Positions 49,634 to 61,429 of a stretch of 64,000 bases of DNA are shown one piece after another. Position 1 is the stretch's first letter. Every line of letters starts with the position of its first letter. This DNA is from Phocoena phocoena. Lineage: Eukaryota > Chordata > Mammalia > Artiodactyla > Phocoenidae. Made by a program: the position numbers and the translations under genes. A model generated the notes under the pieces. The model searched no databases, was not told where the DNA came from, and saw only the letters and a list, made by a program, of their open reading frames with translations. The stretch is taken from assembly GCF_963924675.1 (NCBI RefSeq), contig NC_089220.1, positions 88,911,168 to 88,975,167 on the forward strand, given 5' to 3'.

Positions 49634-50145
49634 CAATGGAATACTATTCAGCCATGAGAAAAGTGCAAATACTGCAATTTGTGAGAACATGAACCTTGAG
49701 GACAATATGCTAAGTGAGATATGTCAGACAGAAAATGACAAATACTGTATCCCATACGTGGTAACTAAAAAACAAACTCAAAAAACAGAGTGGAATGGTG
49801 GTTCCCAAGGGCTGGGAATGAGGGAATAAGAGAAATGTTGCTTAAGGATACATACTTGCATTTAGTAGATAAATATATCCTGGAGATCTAATACACAGTT
49901 TAGTGATTATAGAGAATACAACTGTATTATAAATATTAAACTTGCCAAGAGACTAGTTCTGAATTGTTCCCACTACTACAAGAAATGATAATTATGTGAT
50001 GTATTAGAGGTGTTAGCTACTGCTATAATGGCAACCGCACTGCAATAGTAAATATATAAAATCAATATGTTGATTTACTTAAACTCACACTATTGTTATA
50101 TGTCAATTATATCTCCATAAAATACCCTAAAATAGTTTTATCTCA
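49561..50145 (+). mobile_element. Old L1 3' end
   Basis: End of ORF2 ('aatggaatactattcagcca', 'gaacatgaaccttgaggaca') and a 3' UTR ('aaacttgccaagagactagt', 'tgtcaattatatctccataa'). A GT microsatellite has expanded at its left part. Confidence 0.7.
49595..49629. repeat. (GT)n microsatellite
   Basis: Pure GT repeat inside old L1 ORF2 text. In many L1 copies this position carries a short 'gtatatatata'-type stretch that can expand. Confidence 0.95.

Positions 50146-50148
<3 letters not shown>

Positions 50149-50193
<45 letters not shown>
50149..50193. repeat. (CA)n microsatellite
   Basis: CA repeat between the old L1 3' end and the left end of the MER2 element. Confidence 0.95.
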
Positions 50194-50195
<2 letters not shown>

Positions 50196-50506
50196 CCTCC
50201 CTTGGTATCTGCCAGGGATTGTTTCCAGGACTCCTGCAAGGATACCAAAATCTGAGGATGCTCAAGTCCCTTATGCAAAGTAGTGCATTTGCATATAACC
50301 TACGCATATCTTCCCATATACTTTGAACCACCTTTAGATTATTTATGTTACCTACTATAATGTAAATGCTATGTAAATAGTTGACAGCACATGGCAAAAT
50401 CAAGTTTTGATCTTTGGAACTTTCTGAAACGTTTTCCAAATATTTTTGAGCCATGATTGATTGAACCCATGCATGTGGAACCTATGGATATGAAGGACCG
50501 ACTGTA
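50192..50506 (+). mobile_element. MER2-like DNA transposon (Tigger/TcMar, non-autonomous)
   Basis: The left end CAGTCCTCCCTTGGTATC (from 50192) is complementary to the right end GGATATGAAGGACCGACTG (to about 50504), as expected for the terminal inverted repeats of MER2. The interior phrases 'ggataccaaaatctgaggat', 'catataacctacgcatatct' and 'atgctatgtaaatagttg' also fit. A TA target duplication is expected: 'TA' follows the right end, but the left neighbour is the CA microsatellite. No transposase frame. Ancient. Confidence 0.85.
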
Positions 50507-52850
50507 CATGTATACATATATTGTGTATAAATGTATGTATATTCCTAATTGTAATAGGTTAAGTTTTGCATGGTGATTAGATTCATTTTCTTTTCATTTT
50601 GCCTTCTATGAGTTTGGAGGTTGTATTTTCCATATCCATTCTTTTAGTAATTACCATAGATACTTTAACATGGATACTTCAAAAGTCTGATGTTAATCAC
50701 TATTTTTACCCTCTTCTCAAATGAAAAGACATCAGAATGCTTCAGATCAAATCAATCTTCTCTCAGAGTATATGATTTCTTTTCATTTGACAAAATATAC
50801 ATTATTATTTTATATAGCCAATATTTGTTTAGATTTGCCTACATAAGTCTTTGCTCACCATTTCTTTCTGCATCTGTGCCTTTCCATTTGGTATTACTGC
50901 TACTTGAAGCTCGCTGTTGAGAATCACCTTTAGTAAGAATCTGTTGGTGGTAAATTCTGGTATCTTTTAGCCTGGATGTGTTATTTTTTTCCCCTCCTAT
51001 TGTTGAAAGGTAATTTCGCCACGTATTCCATATAAGTTGATAGTTATTTTTTCTTAGCATTTTAAAATATCATTCATTGTCTTCTGGCTTTCATTATTGT
51101 TGTGGGGAAAAAAAAAATCAATCAAGCTATTTACAATGCCCTTGTAGAAACATCTTTACCTTCTAGATGCTTTACAGATCTTTCTGCCTTTATTGTTTTA
51201 CAGTTTCACTGTAGTTTACATCTAGATGAGAATTTCCTTTTATTGATATTGCCTGGAATTTTATTGACTTCTCAAATCTGAGGATCAGTTGTTTTTTAAA
51301 CTTTAGTGTATCTCTTGAACTATTGCTTCTGATACATTCTCTTTATTATTTCCTTATGAAACATTCTCCTTATTATTTCCCTATGAAACTCTAATTAGAC
51401 ATCTTTTAGAACTTCTCATTCTATCTTTAGTGTCTCTTAATCCTGCTTCATATTCTGTCCTTTAAACACTGTACTGCATTATGCATAATTCATTCAGATC
51501 TGTATTCCATTTTACTGATTTTTTTTTCCTCAGTCATGTTCAATCAGTTAAGCCATCCATTGAATTTTTTATTTCAATGATTATATTTTTATTTCAGGAA
51601 ATTCTATTTGGTCTTTTCATATCTGTTTTGTTGCTTTTTATTATTTTGTTTTCCTTTTTCATATTTTTAAGCCTCTCTTATTTCTTTAGATATGTTAAAC
51701 ATGCCTTTTGTATACTCTTTGATAATATCTGAATTCTCGGCAACACTGATTCTGCTGTTGTTTCTGGTTGGCAATTCCTCATGATACATTGTGATACTTG
51801 ACTGTAAGTACATGTTCCTTGGAACTTTATTTGTAGGAATTATCTGAAAAGTGGTTTAAAGTTGGGTCTCTTCAGATAAGAGTTGTCTTTGCTTCTGATG
51901 TTGGCTGGGATACTACCAACCTGCAAATTACTTCTATTTCTCACCTTGAGTTTTTCTGACCATAAACCTGTGTGAAAACTGGCTTGAGGTTATATATTCT
52001 CAAGGGAGACTGATTTACCCTCTATCTTGCTATGCTTTTTTCTGCATAGTAAGTTTGTTTCTCATGTACCCTTACAATGAGAATGTCAACCTTTGGGCTC
52101 CCAGCTTAATTCTGGAATCTTCCATTAGATTTTCCTCCTTAGGTGTGTCTTAGGCTTTATTTCCTGTATCTCATGCAGGGTGACCCTGAGCAGCTATTAA
52201 ATCAGAAGCTCAAAGTTACCAGGATTTGGCAAATGCTGTTAGAGCAAATTCTGGGCTACCCATAGGCTTACCTAAGAATGATTGTCTCTTTTACTTGTTT
52301 TGGGTATCTGAAGATTCATCAAAACAATACATAGCCTTTTTATTGTTTTCAGTGGGAGGGTTATGGAGAAAATCTCAGTACACCATATTGCCAGAATCAG
52401 AAGTCAAATCAGAAGTCAGGTTTTTTTAAAATCACTCAATATTATATCAAAAGTATTCCACATAATATTTGTAATCATTATTGTAATAGCAAATGGAGTT
52501 TCTTTGCCGTTCCCTAATATTTTTTACTATTATTTTTTAAAGAGCAATGCTATAAATACATTGAAAAATAACATTTTCTGTATATTTGAAGCTATTTTCG
52601 TAGGCTATATTACCAGTGTAGTATTGCTGGACCAAAGGGATGCATATTTTAAGGTTGTTGATATACTTCACAAAAGCGCTTTCCAAAAGCACTGTAACAA
52701 TTTACATTTTCATTAATTAAAATGAGAGGGCTCTATATCCTCATCATTACCTGATGTTATTGTTAATACTTTATATTTTCCAATTTGATAAGGGACTTTT
52801 CTCTAAAAGCAAAAGCATGTTTGTCTTAAAATCTATTTGTGATTAAAAAT
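50507..52850 (-). mobile_element. Probable ancient LINE sequence, antisense, poorly resolved
   Basis: T-rich sequence on the plus strand. 'attgtcttctggctttcatt' (51077), 'cagtttcactgtagtttaca' (51201), 'aggaaattctatttggtctt' (51596) and 'gctggaccaaagggatgcat' (52628) resemble antisense parts of old L1-type repeats. There is no usable frame, and limits and family are uncertain. Part may be single-copy. Confidence 0.4.
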
Positions 52851-54490
52851 TTTAAAGTTTAAGAAGTTCCATTTGTTCTGTGTTTACATATTTATACATA
52901 TGTTTATTATTGGAAGTAAATACAGAACGGCTAACCTCTGAGGTGGGTGGTAAAAATAAACATTTGTCAGGTCTAGAATATTTTGGTTCTTATCTCTCTC
53001 TTTACTCTTCCTCCACTCCCTTCCTTCTGACATTTAGGGAAATGTTTTTTAAACATATAATATACGCTATCTCTAGAATGCCTTCTTCTGGAGGTGCCCA
53101 GAGGCCACCCAGTGTCCTCATATGAATCCTGGTAAACTCCTCCCTTTAATCCACTCTATCCTCAGAATAAACCAGTTCATTTATGGTCACTAGTTTTCCA
53201 GCTTAACAACGACAACAAACAGTAAGAAAACACAAACCTTAGAAACACAAAAACTACATTTTTCCCTTGGGACTTCTTTTTTATATATAAGGTCAAATAG
53301 TTTGTGAATACACAAAATACTTTGTACATGTGGAGGACAGTCAGGGAAGACAGAGCAATCAATATTCCAGATTTTTTTTTTCCAGAAAATAAACATATTT
53401 TTTCCTACTTAGCATAATTTTTATGTGCAGACAGTGCAAAACATCCCCCTTGAAGGCAAGTCTTCTGTAGCAGTAGCCAAAGGAGGGGGTTGCCTCTGTG
53501 CCACCAGCATTTATAGGCTCAGCTTCCTGAGGACCTGCTCCCTCTCAGCATCACCTGAACCTGTCTCCCCACAGCCTCAAAGCTTTGTTTCCAATATGGT
53601 GCCTCTTGCCTCCCAACCCCCCCAGGTGACTGGTCACCTCTTTCAAGCAAAACCCCTGGAGTCCTGATGGGTGCTTCTCTCTGAGAGCTCTCCAGGAAAC
53701 CTGGCTGCTGATAGTTTTTCAGCTTTCTTTGTTTCCCTGGCGAGACTTTCAAATCAGCAGCTGCCTGCCTGGGCTTGCATTCTTTGTGCCCTAATTGGGA
53801 CAACCAGGATCTTGCATGATTCTCACGCAAGGTTGCAACACATGCAGAAAGGGTCACCAATTCTCCTAGTGTTGCTCTTTGAAGTAATTATTTTCTATTT
53901 AAATTCTTTTTTTTTTTTTTTTTTACAATATCCTAAAGGTTGTTCAGATTCTGTCTGACAGATTGACTTTAAATAATGGAGAACAATTAGCCAATCATTC
54001 TGTTTTTAAAGGTCAGGTTTGACTGATTTTACCCAGAAGGATATCTGCACATCTGCAGAGGGAAATGGTTTGTAGTTTGAGTTGTTTGTAAATGTTCGAT
54101 TTATTTTCTGACGGCCTGTAGCTCCCTATCCACAGCAGTTGGCTGTCTTTTGGTTTTCCTAATTTGTTTCACTTCAGGAGGAAGGAGGTTATTTCAATTC
54201 ACTCCTTCTGAGACTATGTGAATCATTTAACAGCTCCCACGCATCAGTCATAGGCTTCCCAGTTTAATTCCCAATCCCATACGCTTTAGTCTTTCTATTC
54301 CCAACTCCTTTCCCCATGGTTACAGCCAACCAAACATCCTATTTTTTCTTTTTTTTAAGAGAGGAATAGAAGTTTGTTTTCTAAGAAAGTATAGAGCATG
54401 GAAGAAGGTAATTCAGATTTCTGACATGTTTTAAAACAGGCTTCCTATGGGATATGCCACAGAATACTCAGTGTAGTCAGAAAACATTAG
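52851..54490. other. No gene seen; unclassified
   Basis: Mixed AT-rich and moderate-GC sequence. The block 53420-53870 is more GC-rich, with open frames on both strands, but none shows a recognisable domain. T-tracts lie at 53371-53382 and 53907-53924. Confidence 0.4.
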
Positions 54491-54494
54491 TAAA

Positions 54495-54650
54495 GGGCTT
54501 TTACCTGGACAGAGCAGAGTTGAAGTTCAAACTCTGCTACCTCTTAGCTTTGTGACTTTGGGCCTGTTTCTCCATCTGTAAAATGAGATGTGCCTACTGG
54601 GTTCTCTGTCACTTTCACATCCACAAATGTATGGCCACTACTATATGTGT
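54495..54650 (+). mobile_element. MIR SINE fragment
   Basis: 'gaagttcaaactctgctacc', 'agctttgtgactttgggcct', 'gtttctccatctgtaaaatg' in MIR order. Confidence 0.75.
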
Positions 54651-54885
54651 TAGACGATTAAGGTCTTTGGAATGTCTAATGGCAAGAACACTTTAAGATA
54701 CTTTGTCTTGTAAAGGTAGTTAGAATATTAACTAGCATTCTCAAAGTGCTTCTTAGGCATTCGGAGAAACTTTTAGTTAAAACAATTTTTTTGCATTAAA
54801 AAAAAGCCTTGAAGTTATGAGCGCTTTCCATTTTTTAAGAGCAATAAAAAGTCCCAACTAGAATATTCTGATAAAAAGTGACCTA

Positions 54886-55045
54886 GGGACTTCCCTGGTG
54901 GCGCAGTGGTTAAGAATCCACCTGCCAATGCAGGGCACATGGGTTCGATCCCTGGTTCGAGAAGGTCCCACATGCTGCGCAACAACTAAACCTGTGCGCC
55001 ACAGCTACTGAGCTTGTGCTTTAGTGAGCACACCAGGGAAGCCCC
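54886..55045 (+). mobile_element. CHR-2-like SINE head, truncated, ending in an inverted copy of its start
   Basis: It starts GGGACTTCCCTGGTGGCGCA (54886). The A-box and B-box region is readable (54900-54960, with 'gggttcgatccctgg'), then 'ccacagctactgagcttgtg'. Instead of a tail it ends 'gcacaccagggaagcccc' (55028-55045), the reverse complement of its own head with one extra base. The 'aagaatccacctgccaatgc' wording differs from the other SINEs here and suits an older CHR subfamily. No target-site duplication is visible. Confidence 0.8.
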
Positions 55046-55054
55046 CAAATCCTG

Positions 55055-55830
55055 TTTTTATCTCTATCTCCCTTGAGTCTAGTCTCAACATTAGAGCTAG
55101 CATCTTTCAAAATACTGTCAGTTCATGTCACACCCTTGATTACAATCCTCCAAGAATTTCTAACCCACTCCAAATAAAAGTCAATGTCTTTACAATGACC
55201 TTCAAAACCCTATATGACCTGGCCCCCTGTTAAAAAGATAAAAGACAATTATCTTTTACTGTTCCCAATGTTTAGATCTCTTCCCAGCCTCCCAGCCCCC
55301 AGGGACCTGCATAGCGCCCTCCTCCTCTTCCTTCCTTTGTTACTTTTTTTTTTTTTTTTAATTTTTCTTTGCAGTACGCGGGCCTTCCCGTTGCGGAGCA
55401 CAGGCTCCGGACGCGCAGGCTCAGCGGCCATGGCTCACGGGCCCAGCCGCTCCGCGGCATGTGGGATCTTCCCGGACCGGGGCACAAACCCGCGTCCCCG
55501 GCATCGGCAGGCGAACTCTCAACCACTGCGCCACCAGGGAAGCCCTCCTTTGGTTACCTTTATAGTGAGGCTGTCTTTTATCATACCAGTTGAAGTGAAG
55601 CCTATCCCCCTCCTTCCAGGTTTCATTTGTCCATGTAACTGTGATCACCTTCTGATACACTACGTAATTTAATAATTTATCTGTTTTGTTATTTGCCCTT
55701 GCCTAGAGGCTTCCTGAAGGCAGAGATTTGGTTAATTTTGTTAATGGATGACTCCACAGCTCCTTGAATCATGCCTGGAGTGTAGTAGGCGCTTAATAAA
55801 TATTTGTTGAATTAATAAAGGAGAAAATTT
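55055..55830 (+). mobile_element. L2 LINE 3' end, interrupted by a SINE
   Basis: L2 order: 'aagtcaatgtctttacaatg', 'ctatatgacctggccccctg', then after the SINE 'ccttgcctagaggcttcctg', 'catgcctggagtgtagtagg' and the family ending 'gcgcttaataaatatttgtt'. Ancient. Confidence 0.8.
55333..55557 (-). mobile_element. CHR-type tRNA-derived SINE, minus strand, inside L2
   Basis: The body is about 55344-55545. The poly(T) at 55345-55359 is the reversed A tail, and the head is at the right ('ccaccagggaagcc'). TCCTTTGTTAC (55333-55343) and TCCTTTGGTTAC (55546-55557) flank it, a target-site duplication with one length difference. Well preserved CpG-rich body. Confidence 0.93.
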
Positions 55831-57835
55831 AAAAGCATACGATGGACTTTAGAAGGTGAACTTTTTTCAAACTTTTCAGATAAAATAATTCCTTTGGTAA
55901 AACTTCAAAGGGGATTTTACTTAAACTCAAAGGAAAAAGGAAAAGATGCGGATTAACAGAGAAAACATAAGCAACGCACGAACGGATGAATTAGTAAGTA
56001 AAAGGTTTCTGAAATGATGGAGGCCTAAGATTAGGCATGCTTTTCAATTCAGTTTTCACCATATTTGGAAATATGGTGCCTTCTCAGATTGTAAGTGATG
56101 CTCCCTTTGGCTTTTGCCCTCTCTTTTATAGTGAGGGGTTGGGGCAGAAATTGCCGGTAGAAATACTGGTTCCTTTAAAAATACAACAAAGCCTTCCACA
56201 TCCTGTGAGTACTATACAATTTCCAACAACCTGAGTTTACAGCTAATATCACATAGAAAATAAGGACCACACACTCTAGGCTTTGCCAACCCCGAGTTTC
56301 TGGTTTGAAAGCAGTTCAGTCTGCGTGTTTTCTCTTTCTCTCTTTCAACTGCCACTTATAAGACCCACATTTCCTACCTCACAACGTCCCAGTTCCCAGG
56401 AGAGAACAGGTGCTCAACTTGCGGAGGCTGCTTCCAAGTCTATGTCACTGTTTTCTAGGAAATGCTGTAAAAGACGCTGCTACTCCTGATCCTGGGAGAC
56501 TGTTTCTCCTCTTTAAAAAAGTGATCTCAGCTCACAAAATAATTAGCTCCTTAGTGCTAAGCCATGTGCATTTGCAAAAGTGCTTTCAGGTTAGGAGAAA
56601 TAAAGACTTGATTAGGTCTTCATCACTGAGATTAACACCAGGGAGCTCTTACCTGCTAGTTGCATTGGCATAAGGAGACCCAAGGCTCCTCAGGTTTTCT
56701 CACTAACCTGCTCTCCTTCCCTGCTTTTTAAAAACATGAAAAACATGTGGAGCTTGCAGAAAACTCTGGAGCCATGGGTTGATTTCATCTAGAATGTTAT
56801 TTACATTACTTTGATTGGGCTTTTGGCATTTCTCCCTTTGTTCTTAGCAGTCCTTTGGGGTACAATCTAACAGCCTCAGAATCCCTGTGTACACATTGTG
56901 ACCAAGACATTTTACTTTGTAATCTAGGCTGCTTCTTTCCAACTCTTCAAATCAAAGAGACTTGGTATGATTCCCAGGCTGTAAGATATTAAAAGAGGAA
57001 CTGAGAAAGCAGAAATGAAGACAAGAGAGGACAAATTTATGTCAATGAAATCCCGTGACAACTTACTTGCATTTAGAGATCACGCACATTTTTTTCCTTG
57101 ATGAAAGGTTTCTTTTTTTATAAAAAAAAAAACTGTTCTGAAAATGCTAATGAGACAAGTTTCAAGAAATTGACAGTAATGGAAAACTTGAATGTTACAA
57201 TGATATCTTAAAAGAAAGAAATTATTTCACTCATCTTAATCTTGCTGGAGAGGAGAAAAAAATGTGAGCAGAGAAATGAGACAGCTGGCAACTGAAGCCT
57301 TGGGATTCCTAAACCTTCTCTTTTGTGCTCCCAAATGAACAAGTTTTAAGCAGCCTTCAAGAGAAAGTCAATCGAAAGTCCATGATGACTTTTCAAAATG
57401 AAACCTTGGGGGGCTTTTAAAACTACAAGCTTCAGCTCACCAAGGTCACTTTCCAAAGTGAAAATTCTTTTTAGGATAATGATTGTGGGGTTAGAAAAGG
57501 AAGGGGATGGGGTGGCCTGGCGAAGTTTGAGTTACAAGCCATGTCAGGAATCTTCACCTGTAGAAAGAAACACTGTACTGTCTCCCTCAACAGATCATAG
57601 GAAGGGATACTGCCCAGCTGGGTGCTAAGCCCCCTGTGGGCTTCTTTTGCATACCACCTGCTAAGAGCATACACACCTGTTCATTGGTAGTTAATTGGTT
57701 GATCTCTATTAGAAGTTAAAACTCTGGTCATTGGGGAGACTGCATTGCTCTGGGACACCAGCAGCCCGAGGAATGCTCAGCTGTCATCAGAATTCCTAGA
57801 AAATAACCCAGGTTTATGTTTTTTGGTTTTTTTGT
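55831..57835. other. No gene seen; single-copy
   Basis: No repeat family recognised. A-tract at 57121-57131. Open frames are short and show no domain. Confidence 0.45.
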
Positions 57836-57837
57836 GT

Positions 57838-58082
57838 TTGTTTTTTTACATCTTTATTGGAGTATAATTGCTTTACAATGGTGTGTTACTTTCTGCTTTA
57901 TAACAAAGTGAATCAGTTATACATATACATATGTTCCCATATCTCCTCCCTCTTGCGTCTCCCTCCCTCCCACCCTCCCTATCTCACCCCTCTAGATGGT
58001 CACAAAGCACCGAGCTGATCTCCCTGTGCTATGCGGCTGCTTCCCCCTAGCTACTTATTTTACGTTTGGTAGTGTATACATA
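57838..58082 (-). mobile_element. Young L1 3' end, minus strand, 5'-truncated
   Basis: Reversed A-rich tail and AATAAA equivalent at 57838-57862 ('tttttttacatctttattgg'), then antisense 3' UTR matching the pair at 14672-15776 ('gttataacaaagtgaatca'-type text, 'cacaaagcaccgagctgatc', 'gcggctgcttccccctagct'). Only the 3' UTR is kept (about 245 bases). Confidence 0.9.
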
Positions 58083-58900
58083 TATGTTGAATTCCTTTAC
58101 ACTCTCTGCTTCTTTTTTTTTTCATTCTTTACACCCACTCTGCTTACAGGCTGTCTTGCTGTTGTTATCTATTGTTTCACAAATGTGTGTTTTGAATTCC
58201 TGGTTACACTGTGGCATTCTTAGGGCAAGGGAACAACTTTCAGACCCCACATTCTCTGCCCTGCCCTGGAATAGGGAAGGGAGTGTGAGGGAGGAGCAGT
58301 GGCCCAGGGCTGGACTGGAGCCTGAGTGAGTGGGCAGCATCAGCATGGCTATCTGGAACCCAGAAAAGTGAGTGGAGGCCACAAACTGAGCTAGCCCTTC
58401 TGAGGACTGGGTTGGCAGGGAAGGTGGGGGGAAGCTAGGCAGCCCAAGCAAGTCCAAGTTCATAATCAAAGTTAAACTTACAATAAGAACAAGAGAATGC
58501 AACAGAGGACTGTATGGAATCCTGCCAGATGTTTGCCACAGCTGCCTGTACCTCAGCCCTCTCCCAGGAGGATGTCCACCTGCTATTCAAAAAAAAAAAA
58601 AAAAGAGGGAGGCATCAAGAGGCTCCTTCTCTGGTGTTTCTGTTGGTATCAATATCCCAGATGGTCCCTAGATGCTGACTCCATTACTTCCTAACAGAGT
58701 CATCTTGGGCACATCCCTTAATTTCTGCCTTTCTGTTTCTACAAATAAAACAATGAAACAGGAATCAAAATAAGGATAAACTATGTCATTAAATTTAAGT
58801 TAATATTGTAGGTATGCAAAAAGGATTTGTTTCTTTTCTCTTCCATTTCACATGCCCAGAGTAAGTAATGAATACATATTTGCCAAGAAACCGTAAGGTG
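58083..58900. other. No gene seen; single-copy
   Basis: A moderate-GC block (58210-58460) and an A-tract (58589-58603). No domain or repeat recognised. Confidence 0.45.
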
Positions 58901-58904
58901 ATCT

Positions 58905-59090
58905 TGAGAGTAGTGTATAGTAGTAGCTGTGGAACCAGAATATCTGGGCTCAAACTCTTAAAAACTAGCGACGTGACTTTGGACGAGCTATTTAGACTCT
59001 GTGATTCAGTTTTCTCAGGATGCAACACTAATAGTGACAATTTGATAAGGTTATGGTGAGAATGAAATGATATAATGTACACAAGATGTT
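58905..59090 (+). mobile_element. MIR SINE
   Basis: 'gtagctgtggaaccagaata', 'acgtgactttggacgagcta', 'cagttttctcaggatgcaac', 'ggttatggtgagaatgaaat' in MIR order, nearly complete. Confidence 0.75.
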
Positions 59091-60265
59091 AAAAAGATGA
59101 TGATGTTGGTGATGATGGTAGCTTTCCCCACCCTCAGGCTTGCTGAGTACAGCTACCATCTCTCCCTCACCTGCCTCACATACTTGTATTGCTCAAGGCC
59201 AGATATGACACATCCCTCCCCCAAACAATTAAATGTACTCTATTTTTCATGGAAAAAAGTGAGAACAGGAAAGAACATTTAAAACAAATGTCATTCGATT
59301 TTATAAATGACATAGTTTTAACGTTACCTGGGGAGATGTTGTCAAGGTAAAAAGCTGACACTCTATGGAGTGTGGAATTTCTTCCATAATAGCTTTATGG
59401 GGAATAGAAAGAGAAGTGTTGAGTTGTGTGCTGCTGAAACCCTCCTTTTTTGCATCCATAAAATCTACATAAGAACGAGCCACATGCAACCCAAAAACTT
59501 CTGGAAGGAAAGTTAAGATCTCAGACTCCCTACTCTGGCTAGGACCCCATCTGGCACCTTCCAGCAGCCTCATGCCTCCTCCAGGGCACTGACCTCAGGC
59601 ACGCGGTCACATCCTTGCAGATGTGCCTTCTAAAGCATCCTTTCTGTGGAGGGAACATTCCAAGGAGTGCTCACTGACTGAAAATTGCTGTCTAGGATGG
59701 CCGTTTTGAGCAACGCTTTACATTTACCCCATGTGTAGCTCTTTCAGCAGCAGGTTTCCCTGTGGGTTATGGAAGCGGTTTAAATTTCCTTTCTAAGAGC
59801 TCTGAGCTGCCAGCTCTGGAGGAGGCTCTTTGATTTCTGAAGTTGGATGACATTCACCAAACCAGACTCACTTTTAAGAATGAAGCAGCAGTACATTCTG
59901 AACGTACATGCTGTTCTCAGCAAGGAATAACCTGGCCAGGGTGATAGAAGGGAAGCCTCACGGGTTGGTGGGAGAGTGGAGAGTGCCGATCTCCAGCCTT
60001 AACGTTTTCAAACACAGCCGGTCACAGGTCACATAGAAATAGGGTAAAAAGGAGGGTGTGTAAAAGCGAGGAATAGGAAATTCCATTTGGGGTTTCTGTA
60101 TGTGTGCCTCTAGAAATATAGCTACAGTGTTAGGAAAAAAATGTATAATTGAGTCATACATTCTAAAGAATGCTAAACGTGGACTATTGTTTTTTCCAAA
60201 GTGGGAGTTTTAAATTTGTAATCCACAGACCTTTAGGGACAATATGAAATTTTGTGTTTACTTAG
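59091..60265. other. No gene seen; single-copy
   Basis: No recognised repeat. Open frames short and without domains. Confidence 0.45.
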
Positions 60266-60269
60266 GGAA

Positions 60270-60495
60270 GAAGGTGTGGTTTAGAGTGTGGACTTTAGAA
60301 TCAGACTGCCTGGGTTGGAATCCCAGCTCTTCTTCTTATTGGACAAATTGCCCAACTTCTCTGAGCCTCATTTTTCCCATCGGTAAAGGGGATAATAACA
60401 GTACTTGCCTCATAGAGTTGTGAGGATTAATGATATAACACATGTGAAACCTATATAACAGTGCCTTTCATACAGTTAGCACTGACAAGCGGTCA
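60270..60495 (+). mobile_element. MIR SINE, well preserved
   Basis: Nearly the full MIR order: 'gtggactttagaatcagact', 'gcctgggttggaatcccagc', 'aacttctctgagcctcattt', 'gtacttgcctcatagagttg', 'tgaggattaatgatataaca'. Confidence 0.9.
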
Positions 60496-60540
60496 TTATC
60501 CTTATGGTTGTTTTCCTTATTATTATTTTCACTTATATCT

Positions 60541-60620
60541 GTGGGTTGGCCAAAAAGTTCGTTCGGGTTTTTCCGCATGATGTCGCTGAAAATCGCGAAC
60601 GGAATTTTTGGCCCACCCGA
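60541..60620. mobile_element. Mariner-derived hairpin element (Mar1_BT-like MITE)
   Basis: Left arm 60543-60573 (begins GGGTTGGCCAAAAAGTTCGT) and right arm 60588-60618 (ends TTTTTGGCCCACCC) are reverse complements with a few mismatches, around a loop of about 14 bases. The arms match by eye the terminal repeats of a cetartiodactyl mariner known from cattle. No transposase gene. CpG-rich compared with its flanks. An RNA from either strand would fold into a hairpin of miRNA-precursor size. Confidence 0.85.
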
Positions 60621-60744
60621 AATAACCAAATAAAGTCCAGATTCACTGCTCTAGAGTGTGATGAAAGAAAATGTCAACGAATTTCTGTAACATCACCAAT
60701 TAGCAGTTGAACAAACTAGCCTGGCAGTGACGAGGCAAAAACCG

Positions 60745-60905
60745 TCGTACCCGACACTTACACAGTGGTTTAGCGGTTACAAAATGTTTCTGTCTGTATT
60801 TTATAGATGAGATCGTCTGGCTCAGGGAGGGTACGTGACTTGCCCACGTTCGTGCGGATAGTTAGGTGCACAATCCAAGTCTGGTCCATCTCTACACTGA
60901 TGTGC
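60745..60905 (-). mobile_element. MIR SINE, antisense
   Basis: 'ttttatagatgagatcgtct', 'ggctcagggagggtacgtga' and 'cttgcccacgttcgtgcgga' follow the antisense MIR core ('acagatgaggaaactgaggc...cttgcccaaggtcac'). Confidence 0.65.
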
Positions 60906-61429
60906 TTCCCTTCACAGTATACAAGAGGTAAACATCCTCATAATCAGACTATGGGCTGCATACTATGTATAGTGTAACAGCTCATCAAGGAAAAGCTGAA
61001 GGATTTAAGAACACCACCGCAGGTCCCGGAAGCAGCATCAGCAAACCTGTACATGACTAACAGTCAATCACTGTTCAGCTTTGCTCTCCAGTCGCTCATT
61101 AGCTGTAGATTCCACAGAATGCTCCACGCTGAGCCAGACGAACACGAATTGCTGTCTGGAGAGCTTTTAGAAATATATGCTCAGAGACCGCATTCGAAAA
61201 ATTCATCAAAAATGGGGGGTGAGATGACAAACTGCAAATTCAAAGGATTTATTTATGTCTTTATAACCTAAGTATATGGCAATATTGGGCCTTGAACAAA
61301 TTGCTTTGGCCCAGCTCCCAACTTGACCTTCAGGGTAGTTTTGGAACCCTGCTTGTCTGGAATAAATCCTGTCTAAAGGATTTATTCACTGCTCCCTTAA
61401 ACCCCACCAATTACCCTTTTTGCCACTTT
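60906..61429. other. No gene seen; single-copy
   Basis: No recognised repeat or domain. Confidence 0.4.

Noticed and set aside
53425..53958. Open frames on both strands in a GC-richer block, possible exon
   Set aside because: No domain or splice-site pair that I could recognise, and both strands are equally open. No support for a gene.
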